From Spirochaetota bacterium (GTDB lineage Bacteria > Spirochaetota > UBA4802 > JAFGJZ01): 64,000 bases of DNA. The stretch lies in the NCBI GenBank assembly GCA_029554345.1, contig JAKPJF010000142.1, forward strand, positions 45,619 to 109,618. The letters are read 5' to 3'. The notes under the pieces are model-generated. The model made no database searches and was not told where the DNA came from. It was given only the letters and a program-made list of their open reading frames with translations. Below, piece after piece: positions 1-9,035 of the stretch (its first letter is position 1; each line of letters starts with the position of its first letter). The translations under genes were made by a program, and so were the position numbers.

Positions 1-2
1 AT

Positions 3-422
3 TCAAAATCTGAGAAACTGACTGAAGACAAATCGGATAAAGTAAGTGAATCTGATCCGAGAATGATTATATTTGTATTAATCACGGTTTTGATTATTGT
101 TTTTGCCGGAATGATATACTTTAGAAACAGAAAAATTGTCAGAACTGATTCTGTTAAAGTTAAAATTGAAAATAAATCAAAAGTATCAGTTGATAATGAA
201 AAATCTGATTCAGTGATAAGCGATCTAAAAAAAATATCTTCTGGAAATGCAGACATTCAGGAGACATTAAAAATTCTTTATTATGTTCTGAATAATTTAA
301 GTATTAGGGGAATTGAGATAAAAACTGAAAAAGAATATCTCGACAGTGTGCGTTTCGGCGGTGTTAAACCTGAAACAGAAATGCTGAAAACTATAGCTGA
401 GAAGTTTCTCAAACTTGTTTAG
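3..422 (+). CDS. C-terminal part of a membrane-anchored protein, unknown
   Basis: The reading frame is open from base 3 with no stop before the ATG at 63, so this is probably the end of a longer gene that begins outside the window. The visible part has a polar stretch, one hydrophobic helix (MIIFVLITVLIIVFAGMIYF, starting at base 63), a basic patch, and a soluble tail ending EKFLKLV. No family is recognised. The arrangement suggests a single-pass protein with its C-terminus in the cytoplasm, but this is inference. A start at 63 cannot be excluded, although no Shine-Dalgarno sequence precedes it. Confidence 0.6.
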   Translation, partial: SKSEKLTEDKSDKVSESDPRMIIFVLITVLIIVFAGMIYFRNRKIVRTDSVKVKIENKSKVSVDNEKSDSVISDLKKISSGNADIQETLKILYYVLNNLSIRGIEIKTEKEYLDSVRFGGVKPETEMLKTIAEKFLKLV

Positions 423-448
423 GGCAGTATTTCTGCAGGATTAATATT

Positions 449-1819
449 TTATTCTCCGATGAAATCTATTTGCGTTTTCATTCCTGAGAGGTATTCGGAA
501 TCGGGATAAAGTATTTCCATTGTTTTTAGGGATTTTTCGGCACCTTTTTTGTCGGGAATCAATGCATGGCATTGAAAAATATAAAAGAGAATATTGTCGC
601 CGGTTGTTCCTATTGAAGCAGATTCTTTTAGATTTATTTTTTTAAATGTTTCGTATGCTTCTTTGTAAAATTTTTTTGAATAGAGTTCAAGGCCTTTGTG
701 GTAATTTTGAGCGGATTCGCCCTGAGAAGAAAATTTCTCTTCGATAGCTTTAAGTGAACTTGAAATAGTGATTTTATTTTTTTCACGTTCTTTTAAGTTT
801 TCGGATGAAAGTCTGATGTAGGTTTTTACTGCCGTATAATAAACCGAAGACGGATATTTTTGAAGAAAGGCTTCTCCTTCAAGAATCACTTCGGAATATT
901 TGTTGAGACCGTTCAGTGCTGCAATTATATAATAATTTATAAGTTCGGAGCTTTCCATTATGTAGCCTTCGGGAATTACCGGCGGATTATTCCTGTATTT
1001 TACGGAAATTTCATAAAGCATTGTATATTTCATTGAAGAAACATAGGTTGTTGTGAGCTTCATGAAATTATTCCATGTCATGGGCTGATTTGCATTTTTT
1101 GAAATTATTTCTTCTCTTGTTTTGTCATAATCTGACATGCGTTTTTCGAGATCTTTTAGCGCATTCTTGAACACTTGATAATCCGGATTACTCTCAAGCA
1201 GTTTTTTAAAAAGTTCAGCGGCTTCTGAGTGTTTTCCGCGGTCTTTCATATCAAGAGCATTGCCGAAAAGTTTTGCTGAATTGATTGATATTTTGACAGG
1301 ACTTGATGATTTCATTTGTGTAATATCAATTGAAGGATATATTTCTTTTAGAGAAGCGGCTGTTGAGAGTGTAAAGTTATTAACAAGTTCACCGATATTA
1401 TCGGTTGTTCCCGAAACGGCACCGGCTTTTAAAATTAAGCCCTTTTCGGTATCGATTATTTTATAAGTAACGGTACATTTGCTGTCTGAAACAAGATATG
1501 TGCCGTCTATAATAGTTTTTGCGCCTAACAGTTTTCCGATTTTAGGGGCTGTTGTTTCATCGACAATTCCCGTCATTGATAGTTCTGTTTCATTTAAAAG
1601 TTTTTCAAGTGAATTTCTTTCAATGAGAGAAATTCCTTTAATCCGGAAAAGTTCGGCATATGAAAATTCCGTAAGAGCTTTACCTATGTAATTGTTGTCA
1701 GAAGATTTTCCGGAAGATTCTTCCAGATTTGAAAAGTATAATAATGATACAGTTATATTTTCATTTTGTGAAAAAAGTGATGAACAAATTATCAAAAACA
1801 GTACAGATAGTATTTTCAT
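449..1819 (-). CDS. Secreted CsgG/FlgO-like protein with TPR repeats
   Basis: The 456-residue protein starts with a signal peptide (MKILSVLFLIICSSLFSQ). Residues 20-165 resemble the CsgG/LpoB-type fold: VSLLYFSNL, LIERNSLEKLLNE, a GKLLGAKTIIDGTY segment and a second strand pair. The rest is helical with TPR-like units (GKHSEAAELFKKLLESNPDY; FYKEAYETFKKI). Such proteins usually sit in the periplasm or on the outer membrane and take part in envelope assembly. It is a stand-alone gene on the reverse strand, convergent with the partial gene before it. A paralogous N-terminal domain occurs in the protein at 59407-60444. The substrate or partner is unknown. Confidence 0.7.
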   Translation of the reverse strand: MKILSVLFLIICSSLFSQNENITVSLLYFSNLEESSGKSSDNNYIGKALTEFSYAELFRIKGISLIERNSLEKLLNETELSMTGIVDETTAPKIGKLLGAKTIIDGTYLVSDSKCTVTYKIIDTEKGLILKAGAVSGTTDNIGELVNNFTLSTAASLKEIYPSIDITQMKSSSPVKISINSAKLFGNALDMKDRGKHSEAAELFKKLLESNPDYQVFKNALKDLEKRMSDYDKTREEIISKNANQPMTWNNFMKLTTTYVSSMKYTMLYEISVKYRNNPPVIPEGYIMESSELINYYIIAALNGLNKYSEVILEGEAFLQKYPSSVYYTAVKTYIRLSSENLKEREKNKITISSSLKAIEEKFSSQGESAQNYHKGLELYSKKFYKEAYETFKKINLKESASIGTTGDNILFYIFQCHALIPDKKGAEKSLKTMEILYPDSEYLSGMKTQIDFIGE

Positions 1820-1962
1820 GCTTGAAGCCTCTTTTCAGCAAATTAATCTTTGAGAAAAATGTCAAATATGAAAAGAAATGATGCATTGATTTATAGTTTT
1901 TAACCCAAAAATAATAAAGTTTTAGATAAAGAGAGAGCTTATAAGCCCTCTCTTTATCGGAT

Positions 1963-2772
1963 TTAGTCGGCAAGAACTGCGGCAAGCGGTTTCGGAGCAA
2001 GCGAAATCTCGGAAGAATTTGCTTCAGAGCAATTTTTTGCCCACACGTAAAAGCAGGTAAAATATGTAATTTTAAGATATCCTGAAAGACCCCAGAATAT
2101 GTTCAGCATCAGGAAGAAAGAAATTCCGCCGAGAATAACACTGAATCCTGAGAGAAAATAAAAAGAACCGAAAGCCAGTGCAGTAAAAATGATGTTCATT
2201 ACCCATGTCGCAAGTCCCATACCGATAACACCGATTCCAACCTGAGTCGGATCTTTTTTCATAAAGTTTTTAGAGCTTGAGAAAGCTTTAAAAAATCCAA
2301 GTTCTTCTATCACCATTGCAGGCATGACAAAATATGTGGCAGTTGTCCATATTGCGTGAACAATGTTCAATATTATTCTTCCGACGAAGTCATCACGTTC
2401 TTCCGCATAAGTTGCCAAAAGATCAATAAATGCTGAAATTGAAGCGAATATCAAAATTCCTGAAAAAGATTTAGATGTTTTGGAAACTGCTTTTTTGAAA
2501 TCAGGTTTACCATTAGTTACAAGATCGTAAATAAGACAGGCTGTTATGCCGTTGTTGAAGTAATCATTGAAATAAAGGATGATTAATCCGATTAGTAAAA
2601 TAACATAAAGCAGTGTTGCATTTGAAACAAAATACATCCCGACTGTCAGAGCAATACTGAAAAAGACTCCGATAATAACATTTAAAAAAAGCGGTTTTAA
2701 AAGAATCTTGTTGTTTTTTATCATTCCTAAAACCTGAAACATGAACTTGAATACTCTTAAGTATTTTTCCAT
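1963..2772 (-). CDS. DUF6159-like integral membrane protein
   Basis: This 269-residue protein has about six hydrophobic helices: two in residues 25-70, one near 100, then near 135, 185 and 220. The sequence pattern (KAVSKTSKSFSGILIFASISAF, VMPAMVIEELGFFKAFSSSKNFMKK) matches my recollection of the DUF6159 family of bacterial and archaeal membrane proteins with no assigned function. It probably lies in the inner membrane. A good AAGGAG ribosome site precedes the ATG at 2772. No operon partner is evident: the upstream 513 bases belong to the divergent ilvB regulatory region. Confidence 0.65.
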   Translation of the reverse strand: MEKYLRVFKFMFQVLGMIKNNKILLKPLFLNVIIGVFFSIALTVGMYFVSNATLLYVILLIGLIILYFNDYFNNGITACLIYDLVTNGKPDFKKAVSKTSKSFSGILIFASISAFIDLLATYAEERDDFVGRIILNIVHAIWTTATYFVMPAMVIEELGFFKAFSSSKNFMKKDPTQVGIGVIGMGLATWVMNIIFTALAFGSFYFLSGFSVILGGISFFLMLNIFWGLSGYLKITYFTCFYVWAKNCSEANSSEISLAPKPLAAVLAD

Positions 2773-3035
2773 AAGAACTCCTTAATAAATTGTTTGTAAT
2801 TTTAATTCTGTTTTACTTTGTTTCATATAAATACAAAGATTTGCTCTATTATTAAATTATTTAGACTCCCCCCTCTCTCGGTAAAACCGAAATTTAATGA
2901 TTAATCAATGTCATTTATTTCTGTAATCTGTAAGAACAATAATATGTATAGTTCTCTTGACTGTTACATTTTAAATAAAATCATTTATAGCGCAAGAACT
3001 TTTTAAATTATGCTCTATCCCTTCAATTTTTTTTA

Positions 3036-3055
3036 ATTTATAACCGGTTATAAAT
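3036..3055. promoter_or_regulatory. Perfect 20-bp palindrome upstream of ilvB
   Basis: The ten-base arm ATTTATAACC is followed directly by its exact reverse complement GGTTATAAAT. It lies 168 bases upstream of the ilvB -35 element, inside the 513-base gap between the DUF6159 and ilvB genes. A perfect palindrome of this length with no spacer looks like a binding site for a dimeric regulator. Apart from this and the ilvB promoter, the gap (2773-3285) is AT-rich sequence in which I see no gene. Confidence 0.5.
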
Positions 3056-3222
3056 GGGCAATGTTTTTCGGCTAGCTTCTATATGTTTTAAACAATTATC
3101 TGACTGCAAAATGTTACCTTGGCAAAAAAATATTGAGTTGAAGTGTTTTGATTATATAATTATAATTTTCAGTAAAGATTATTTATTCTTGACACAATAA
3201 TTCCAGCGACATTTTTTTAAAT

Positions 3223-3250
3223 TTGCCAAAATTACTTTTGTTGCTATAAT
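3223..3250 (+). promoter_or_regulatory. Sigma-70-type promoter of ilvB
   Basis: TTGCCA (3223-3228) and TATAAT (3245-3250) are separated by 16 bases, giving an expected start near 3257 and a leader of about 30 bases. No attenuator or leader peptide fits between this promoter and ilvB, unlike the second acetolactate synthase locus at 37444-37635. Confidence 0.6.
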
Positions 3251-3285
3251 CATTGTATTTAAAACTGAGTTGTGGAGAGTTATTA

Positions 3286-4959
3286 ATGAAGGGTGCGAAA
3301 ATTCTCATTGAATGTCTTGTTAAGGAAAACGTTGAGGTTATGTTCGGGTATCCCGGCGGGGTCGTAATACCTATTTTTCATGAGCTGTTCAATGCGCCTT
3401 TGAAATTCGTACTAACACGGCATGAGCAGGGTGCTGCGCACATGGCGGACGGATATGCCAGAGCCACAGGAAAACCGGGGGTACTTCTTGTTACAAGCGG
3501 ACCTGGAGCGACAAATATAATAACTGGGCTTGCAACTGCATATATGGATTCTGTTCCGATGGTAGCAATTACCGGGCAGGTTTCGACTGAAATGATCGGA
3601 AATGATGCTTTTCAGGAAGCCGATGTTACAGGTATAACTCGTCCTATTACCAAGCATAATTATCTTGTTCAGGATATTAAAGATCTTCCTCGTATAGTTA
3701 AGGAAGCTTTCTATATTGCTACTACAGGAAGACCAGGGCCCGTTCTTATTGATATTCCTGTAAATATTTCAAATGCTGAAGGCGATTTCGTATATCCGGA
3801 TTCCGTAGATATCCGTGGTTATAAGCCCAATTATAAAGGGCATCCTGTTCAGATAGAAAAAGCATGTCAGCTTATAGAACATGCGAAGAAGCCTGTCGTT
3901 TATGCGGGCGGAGGAGTGATTTTATCAAATGCTTCTGATGAACTCCGTGAATTTGTTAATAAAACAGGTATTCCTGTAACAACAACTCTTCTTGGTTTGG
4001 GGGCATACCCTGAAACGGATTCTCTTTCGCTTCAGATGCTCGGTATGCATGGTACTTATTATGCGAATAAGGCTGTTCATGATTCGGATCTTCTGATTGC
4101 AATCGGTGCGCGCTTTGATGACCGTGTAACAGGAAAAATTTCAGAGTTCATTCCGCACGCCAAGGTAATACATATTGATATTGATCCGGCAAGCGTTTCG
4201 AAAAACATTATCGTTGATGTTCCGATTGTCGGTGACTGCAAAAATGTTTTGGCAGAGATAAACGCTAAGGTTAAAAAGCCTTCGATTCAGCCGTGGATAG
4301 ATCATATAGAATCTTTCAAAAAGTCTCATCCGCTTCAATATTCCAACAGTTCGGATGTAATAAAGCCGCAATTTGTCATAGAGAAGCTTTATGAACTTAC
4401 TGAAGGAAAGGCTGTAATTACGACAGAGGTAGGACAGAATCAGATGTGGGCTGCTCAGTTTTATAAATACACTGAACCCAGAACATTTATTTCTTCAGGC
4501 GGATTGGGAACAATGGGATATGGTCTGCCTGCCGCTATCGGCGCTCAGTTCGGAATGCCTGAAAAAAGAGTAATTGATATCGCGGGAGACGGTTCAATTC
4601 AAATGAATATTCAGGAGCTTATTGTTGCAGTTCAGTACAGGCTTCCGGTTATTATTGCGATTTTAAATAATGGTTTTCTCGGAATGGTGCGCCAGTGGCA
4701 GCAGCATTTCTATGACAAGCGCTATTCGCATACATGTATAAAATGCGCACCTGATTTCGTCAAACTTGCCGAAGCATACGGCGCAGAAGGAATAAGAATT
4801 GATTCTCCTGATAAGGTTGAAGCTGCCATCAATAAGGCATTATCAATAACTGACAGACCGATCATTCTTGATTTTCTCGTTGATCCTGAAGAAAATGTGT
4901 ATCCTTTTATGCCTGCGGGCAAAACAATCAATGAAACAATCATGAGGGAATTAGCATGA
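3286..4959 (+). CDS. ilvB: Acetolactate synthase, large (catalytic) subunit
   Basis: This subunit joins two pyruvates to acetolactate, or pyruvate plus 2-ketobutyrate to acetohydroxybutyrate, the first common step of branched-chain amino acid synthesis. Seen: the N-terminal ThDP motif with GYPGG and the activating glutamate E47 in RHEQGAA, the middle FAD-binding region, and the C-terminal ThDP/Mg motif GDGSIQMN near residue 434. At 557 residues it is of family length. A TTG start at 3253 is possible, but the ATG at 3286 has GGAG eight bases upstream and lies just after the promoter. Its stop overlaps the ilvN start (ATGA), indicating translational coupling. Confidence 0.95.
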   Translation: MKGAKILIECLVKENVEVMFGYPGGVVIPIFHELFNAPLKFVLTRHEQGAAHMADGYARATGKPGVLLVTSGPGATNIITGLATAYMDSVPMVAITGQVSTEMIGNDAFQEADVTGITRPITKHNYLVQDIKDLPRIVKEAFYIATTGRPGPVLIDIPVNISNAEGDFVYPDSVDIRGYKPNYKGHPVQIEKACQLIEHAKKPVVYAGGGVILSNASDELREFVNKTGIPVTTTLLGLGAYPETDSLSLQMLGMHGTYYANKAVHDSDLLIAIGARFDDRVTGKISEFIPHAKVIHIDIDPASVSKNIIVDVPIVGDCKNVLAEINAKVKKPSIQPWIDHIESFKKSHPLQYSNSSDVIKPQFVIEKLYELTEGKAVITTEVGQNQMWAAQFYKYTEPRTFISSGGLGTMGYGLPAAIGAQFGMPEKRVIDIAGDGSIQMNIQELIVAVQYRLPVIIAILNNGFLGMVRQWQQHFYDKRYSHTCIKCAPDFVKLAEAYGAEGIRIDSPDKVEAAINKALSITDRPIILDFLVDPEENVYPFMPAGKTINETIMRELA

Positions 4960-5432
4960 GTCAGCACGTCCTATCGGTAAAAGTTGAAAATCAGTCGGGT
5001 GTTCTCGCGCGCGTGGTTAATCTTTTTTCTGCACGCGGATATAATATCGATTCGCTCTCTGTCAGCAAAACTGAGGATGACGACATATCATGCATAACAG
5101 TTGTTGTTAACGGTGATGACCGGGTTATTGAGCAGGTAAAAAAACAGCTGAATAAACTGATTGATATAATAAAAGTTACAGATCAGCCTAAGGAATATTC
5201 GTTTCAGCGTGAAATCGTAATGCTGAAGCTTCAGCTTTCATCATCAAAACGTATTGAAATATTTCAGATAGCCCAGACTTTCAAGGCATCGATACTTGAT
5301 ATTACCCAGAAGTCCATTACACTTGAATATCTCGGCTCACCTGAACAGCTTGATATTTTCATAGAAATTCTTAGACCTTATGGAATAAAAGAGCTGAACC
5401 GCAGCGGAAGAATTTCTTTTCCCAAAGACTGA
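4956..5432 (+). CDS. ilvN: Acetolactate synthase, small (regulatory) subunit
   Basis: The 158-residue protein carries an N-terminal ACT domain (LSVKVENQSGVLARVVNLF, then GYNIDSLSVSKTED) and the C-terminal small-subunit domain (EIVMLKLQL). Members of this family bind valine and set feedback inhibition of the catalytic subunit. Its start overlaps ilvB by four bases, and its stop shares one base with the next gene, so the three genes form one coupled operon. The full-length small subunit contrasts with the 77-residue ACT-only partner of the second synthase at 35557-35790. The name ilvH is equally used for this protein. Confidence 0.93.
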   Translation: MSQHVLSVKVENQSGVLARVVNLFSARGYNIDSLSVSKTEDDDISCITVVVNGDDRVIEQVKKQLNKLIDIIKVTDQPKEYSFQREIVMLKLQLSSSKRIEIFQIAQTFKASILDITQKSITLEYLGSPEQLDIFIEILRPYGIKELNRSGRISFPKD

Positions 5433-6085
5433 TGGAAAAGACTCTCGGAATTGATAATGAACTGATTTTATATATCCGCGGATTTTCAAAAGAAAGTCCG
5501 CATCTCAAAAAAATCCGTAACGATAATATTTCTCATCCGCAGACGAAAATGTTTATTACGCCTGAACAGGTGTCTTTTATTACTTTTTTGATAAGGTCGA
5601 AAAAACCTTCATTGATAATTGAAATCGGAACATTTCTGGGTTACAGTGCGGTCGCAATGGCAGATGCGATGCCTGAAAACTGCCGTATCATCACTATTGA
5701 AAAAAATGAAACTAATGCGGAGACTGCAAAATCATATTTTGCGGATTATGGATATTCGGACAAAGTGAATCTTTTGTGCGGAAAAGCATCCGATGTTCTC
5801 AACGATTTGAGTAAAGATTATTTGTCAGAGGCCGGAATCATTTTTATTGATGCCGACAAAAAAGGTTATATAGATTATTACGAAAAATCCATCAAGCTTC
5901 TTGAAAAGGGCGGAATAATTATTGCTGATAATGTTTTATTCTACGGCAATGTCGCCGATGAATCTGACAAGTCTCAGACAACCGAAGCGATACGGAACTT
6001 CAACAATCATGTATTTTCCGATGAACGCGTAAATGCATGTATTGTTCCGATCGGCGACGGACTTCTTCTTGCAGAAAAAAAATAA
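5432..6085 (+). CDS. SAM-dependent O-methyltransferase (family 3, COMT-like)
   Basis: The 217-residue protein has the class I methyltransferase fold: motif I IIEIGTFLGYSAVAMA near residue 62, an acidic residue after the next strand (IITIEKNE), and the metal-binding segment FIDADKKGYIDYY followed by GGIIIADN. This matches the divalent-cation-dependent O-methyltransferase family (catechol or caffeoyl-CoA type). Its ATG overlaps the ilvN stop by one base, so it is co-translated with the ilv genes. A link to branched-chain amino acid synthesis is not known to me; the substrate is open. Confidence 0.85.
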   Translation: MEKTLGIDNELILYIRGFSKESPHLKKIRNDNISHPQTKMFITPEQVSFITFLIRSKKPSLIIEIGTFLGYSAVAMADAMPENCRIITIEKNETNAETAKSYFADYGYSDKVNLLCGKASDVLNDLSKDYLSEAGIIFIDADKKGYIDYYEKSIKLLEKGGIIIADNVLFYGNVADESDKSQTTEAIRNFNNHVFSDERVNACIVPIGDGLLLAEKK

Positions 6086-6258
6086 GATTTACATTGTTTC
6101 TTTTTTTATGCTTGATCAATAGTACTTGGAATAATTTTTATCCGTTGCAGCTTCATAAATTGTTGATATGCTTATTTTAGATTCTGGAAGTTATAAAAAA
6201 TAATCCAGCCGAATAATAAACTATTTTAAGACCGTAGATTAAAATTATAGAGGAAAAC

Positions 6259-7758
6259 ATGATTAAATTTATTAATATTAATAAAGCTTTTACCGGTCAG
6301 GTTCTTTTTGAGGACATGAGTTTGAGCGTTAATCAAGGAGAAAAGCTCGGGCTTGTCGGAAGGAACGGACATGGAAAATCCACTTTATTTCAGATGATTC
6401 TCGGCAATGTTGAAGCCGACTCCGGAACGATTTCCATTCCAAAAGGATATAAAATCGGTCATCTCGAACAGCATTTAAAATTCACTAAACTTACTGTATT
6501 GGAAGAATGTTCGCTTGGACTTCCTGCCGGAGAAGAGTATGAGACTTGGCAGGTTGAAAGAGTTTTATCGGGGCTTGGTTTTTCAGAAGAAGACATGCAG
6601 AGATCTCCGCATGATTTTTCGGGCGGATATCAAATCAGAATGAATCTTGCAAAGCTTCTAGTTTCTAATCCTGATATGCTTCTTCTTGATGAGCCGACAA
6701 ACTATCTCGACATTGTAGCGATCCGCTGGCTTGAAGAATTTCTCAATGAATGGCCGGGAGAGTTTATGCTCATTACGCATGACAGAAGTTTTATGGACAG
6801 TGTTGTAACACATACAGCGGCGATCCACCGCAGAAAGGCCCGAAAAGTCGAGGGAGATACCGAAAAATTATATGCTCAGATTAATCAGGAAGAAGAGATA
6901 TATGAAAAAACGCGTTTGAATGAAGAGAAAAAACGCCGTCAGGAAGAAGTTTTTATCGCGCGCTTTAAGGCAAAGGCTAGTTTCGCAAGCAGGACTCAGT
7001 CAAGAGTAAAGAAGCTTGAAAAGCAGGGCGAAATGAAAGCACTCGAGTCGATTGAAGATTTGGAGCTGTATTTCAACAGCGCGAAATTTGAAGCAAGCCA
7101 GATGATGACAATAGAGAATCTCTCTTTTTCTTACGGAGAGAACGAACCGCGTCTAATCGAAGATCTTTCTTTTTCAATCGGAAAACGCGACAGAGTATGC
7201 ATCATCGGTAAAAACGGAAAAGGAAAATCAACGCTTCTTAAACTTCTGGCGGGTGAGCTTCGACCGGTTGATGGAAATGTTTCGAGACATCCATCGCTTC
7301 AGCAGGGATACTTCGGGCAGACGAACAAAATCGCGCTTAATGACAACAAAACCGTTACTGAAGAAATTAAAAGCGCCGACCGGCTTTGTACTGATGCGAA
7401 AGCCCGTGTAATTGCAGGCGGACTCATGTTTTCCGGTGATAATGCGCTCAAGAAAATCAAGGTGTTGTCAGGCGGAGAAAAAAGCCGTGTGCTTCTCGGT
7501 AAAATTCTGGTAATGCCTGCTCATATTCTTTTTCTTGATGAGCCGACAAATCATCTTGATATGCAGTCGTGCGATTCACTTATTGAAGCGATTGATAATT
7601 TTGACGGATCTGTAGTAATGGTAACTCATAATGAAATGCATATCAGAAGTGTTGCAACGAAACTTATTGTTTTTGATAACGGCTCAGTAACGGTATATTC
7701 CGGAACGTACGATGAGTTTCTTTCCGATGTCGGCTGGTCAGACGAAGATTATCGGTAA
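6259..7758 (+). CDS. ABC-F family ATP-binding protein
   Basis: The 499-residue protein contains two ABC ATPase domains and no membrane segment. The first has Walker [10 protein letters not shown] (34-42), signature FSGGYQIRM and [11 protein letters not shown]. The second has GKNGKGKST (about 317-325), LSGGEKSRV and [11 protein letters not shown]. The charged helical linker between them is the P-site tRNA interaction motif region of ABC-F proteins, which act on ribosomes in translation or antibiotic protection. The C-terminal coiled coil of Uup-type proteins is absent. It stands alone, with a weak ribosome site (GAGGAAAAC) before the ATG. Confidence 0.88.
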   Translation: MIKFININKAFTGQVLFEDMSLSVNQGEKLGLVGRNGHGKSTLFQMILGNVEADSGTISIPKGYKIGHLEQHLKFTKLTVLEECSLGLPAGEEYETWQVERVLSGLGFSEEDMQRSPHDFSGGYQIRMNLAKLLVSNPDMLLLDEPTNYLDIVAIRWLEEFLNEWPGEFMLITHDRSFMDSVVTHTAAIHRRKARKVEGDTEKLYAQINQEEEIYEKTRLNEEKKRRQEEVFIARFKAKASFASRTQSRVKKLEKQGEMKALESIEDLELYFNSAKFEASQMMTIENLSFSYGENEPRLIEDLSFSIGKRDRVCIIGKNGKGKSTLLKLLAGELRPVDGNVSRHPSLQQGYFGQTNKIALNDNKTVTEEIKSADRLCTDAKARVIAGGLMFSGDNALKKIKVLSGGEKSRVLLGKILVMPAHILFLDEPTNHLDMQSCDSLIEAIDNFDGSVVMVTHNEMHIRSVATKLIVFDNGSVTVYSGTYDEFLSDVGWSDEDYR

Positions 7759-7765
7759 AAAAAGA

Positions 7766-7799
7766 TTGACAATATATGCACGATAGCGCATATGTGCAT
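7766..7799 (+). promoter_or_regulatory. arsR promoter with overlapping ArsR-type operator
   Basis: TTGACA at 7766-7771 is followed by the operator ATGCAC-N12-GTGCAT at 7776-7799, which covers the expected -10 region (CATATG at 7789-7794, 17-base spacing). A bound dimer would block polymerase. The predicted start lies at about 7801, at the ATG of arsR (7802). The same operator design recurs at 8171-8194. Confidence 0.65.
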
Positions 7800-7801
7800 G
7801 T

Positions 7802-8146
7802 ATGAAGCAATGTTATGAAAAGTTCAAGGCTCTCGGAGAAGAAACCCGTTTCCGTATAGTGGCTGTGCTGGCAAAGAGCGGAAGAGAGCTTTGCGCATGT
7901 GATATTATTAATTCGCTTGGGAAAGCTCAGTATACAATTTCCAAAGCCATGTCCGTTCTTGTCGGTTCGGGTGTTGTTATCGAACGGCGTGAGGGTAAAA
8001 TGATGATGTATTCGATTAATAGCAAAGATATGCAGGTTAAGGCTTTGCTTCAGGCAGTTAAAATTGTATCAGATTCTCAATGCGGAGTAAAGGAAGATTA
8101 TGATAGATTAGCAGGCTGTCTATCATCCGGGGTGAAAGTTAAATGA
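7802..8146 (+). CDS. ArsR/SmtB-family metalloregulator
   Basis: The 114-residue protein has the winged-helix fold of ArsR repressors. ELCACDI at residues 29-35 places Cys31 and Cys33 in the position of the classical metal(loid)-sensing CxC motif on the DNA-binding helix; further cysteines occur at residue 4 and near the C-terminus. In relatives, As(III), Sb(III), Cd or Pb binding releases the DNA. The next helix (GKAQYTISKAMSVLVGSGVV) is the recognition region. An in-frame TAG at 7784 excludes any upstream ATG or GTG start, and no ribosome site precedes 7802, so a leaderless mRNA is likely. It probably represses itself and the ProC-like gene downstream. Confidence 0.88.
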   Translation: MKQCYEKFKALGEETRFRIVAVLAKSGRELCACDIINSLGKAQYTISKAMSVLVGSGVVIERREGKMMMYSINSKDMQVKALLQAVKIVSDSQCGVKEDYDRLAGCLSSGVKVK

Positions 8147-8170
8147 AAGGAATATTTTTTTAATTAAAAC

Positions 8171-8194
8171 ATGCACATGTGCGCATAAGTGCAA
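8171..8194. promoter_or_regulatory. Second copy of the ArsR-type operator
   Basis: ATGCAC-N12-GTGCAA repeats the arm sequences and the exact 12-base spacing of the operator at 7776-7799, and the spacers share GCGCATA. It sits about 30 bases upstream of the start of the ProC-like gene, with an AT-rich TATAAA at 8196-8201 as a possible -10 element. Confidence 0.65.
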
Positions 8195-8224
8195 ATATAA
8201 AATGCAACAATAAAGGAGGTTGCC

Positions 8225-8998
8225 ATGAAAAAAGCAGCGATAATCGGAGCAGGAAGAATAAGCAGAATTATTCTTGAAGGTCTCAAAAGAAAGAATGAAA
8301 TGTTTGAAGCGGTTAATGTATTCGATATTAATCAGCAAGCGGCGCAAAGTATTAAGGAAATAGTTCCTTCTGCAGAAGTATTTAAGTCTGCGAAGGAAGC
8401 TGTAAGCGGGGCAGATATTGTTTTTTTGGCGGTTCACCCGCCTGTTTTTGCTGAAACCGCAAATGAATTATCGGGTGTTCTGAAGTCAGATACAGTGTTA
8501 TTGTCACTTGTTCCTAAAATACGGATTTCAAAAACTATTGAATCCTTCGGCGGATTACAAAATGTGGCGAGAATGAATCCTAATGCTCCGTCAATAGTAA
8601 ATGCCGGTTATAATCCGATATCTTTTTCTGAAGGATTTGACAGCGCTAAAAAGATAGAATTAATCAAGAAGCTGTCAGTACTGGGAAATATGCCTGAAGT
8701 TAAAGATGACCTGATTGAGGCATATGCTGTAATAACGGCTATGGGTTATACTTACTTGGATTATCAGTTAGCTGAACTTTTTGATCTTGCCAAAGAATTC
8801 GGGATTAGCGAGAATGAAGCCCGTGATGCAATTCAGAAGCTTGCCGAGGGAACTGCAAAGGGTGTAACGGCAGAGAATAGAGTTCAATATGATTTTCTGA
8901 ATCTTGTTCCTGTTAGACCGCTTTCAGGTATTGAAGAAAATGTAAAGAATGAGTACCGTGAAAAACTTAGAGAAAGATTTAAGATGCTTACTAATTAA
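8225..8998 (+). CDS. ProC-like NAD(P)-dependent oxidoreductase
   Basis: The 257-residue protein begins with a Rossmann motif (AAIIGAGRISRIIL) and follows the pyrroline-5-carboxylate reductase plan: VFLAVHPPVF, LLSLVPKI, then VARMNPNAPSIVNAGYNP, and a helical C-terminal domain with AVITAMGYTYLDYQ. The C-terminal part lacks the usual glycine/threonine-rich P5CR signature as far as I can see, so it may not make proline. A strong AAAGGAGG ribosome site (8212-8219) precedes the ATG. Its position behind an ArsR operator suggests induction by a metal(loid); the substrate is unknown. Confidence 0.75.
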   Translation: MKKAAIIGAGRISRIILEGLKRKNEMFEAVNVFDINQQAAQSIKEIVPSAEVFKSAKEAVSGADIVFLAVHPPVFAETANELSGVLKSDTVLLSLVPKIRISKTIESFGGLQNVARMNPNAPSIVNAGYNPISFSEGFDSAKKIELIKKLSVLGNMPEVKDDLIEAYAVITAMGYTYLDYQLAELFDLAKEFGISENEARDAIQKLAEGTAKGVTAENRVQYDFLNLVPVRPLSGIEENVKNEYREKLRERFKMLTN

Positions 8999-9024
8999 TG
9001 ATATGATCGATATCATTAATTAGT
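8990..9024. repeat. Long perfect inverted repeat at a gene end
   Basis: Fifteen-base arms (8990-9004 and 9010-9024) are exact reverse complements around the five-base loop GATCG. The stop codon of the ProC-like gene lies inside the left arm. The stem is AT-rich and lacks a U-tract, so it is more likely an mRNA-stabilising or protein-binding element than a terminator. Confidence 0.7.
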
Positions 9025-9035
9025 GATGCGGTAAT

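Noticed and set aside
1761..2000. A 79-codon reverse frame between two genes
   Set aside because: It overlaps the ends of both flanking genes and has no ribosome site or conserved feature.
3054..3200. A 47-codon frame as a possible ilvB leader peptide
   Set aside because: It has few branched-chain residues in a run, no terminator follows, and it ends before the ilvB promoter.
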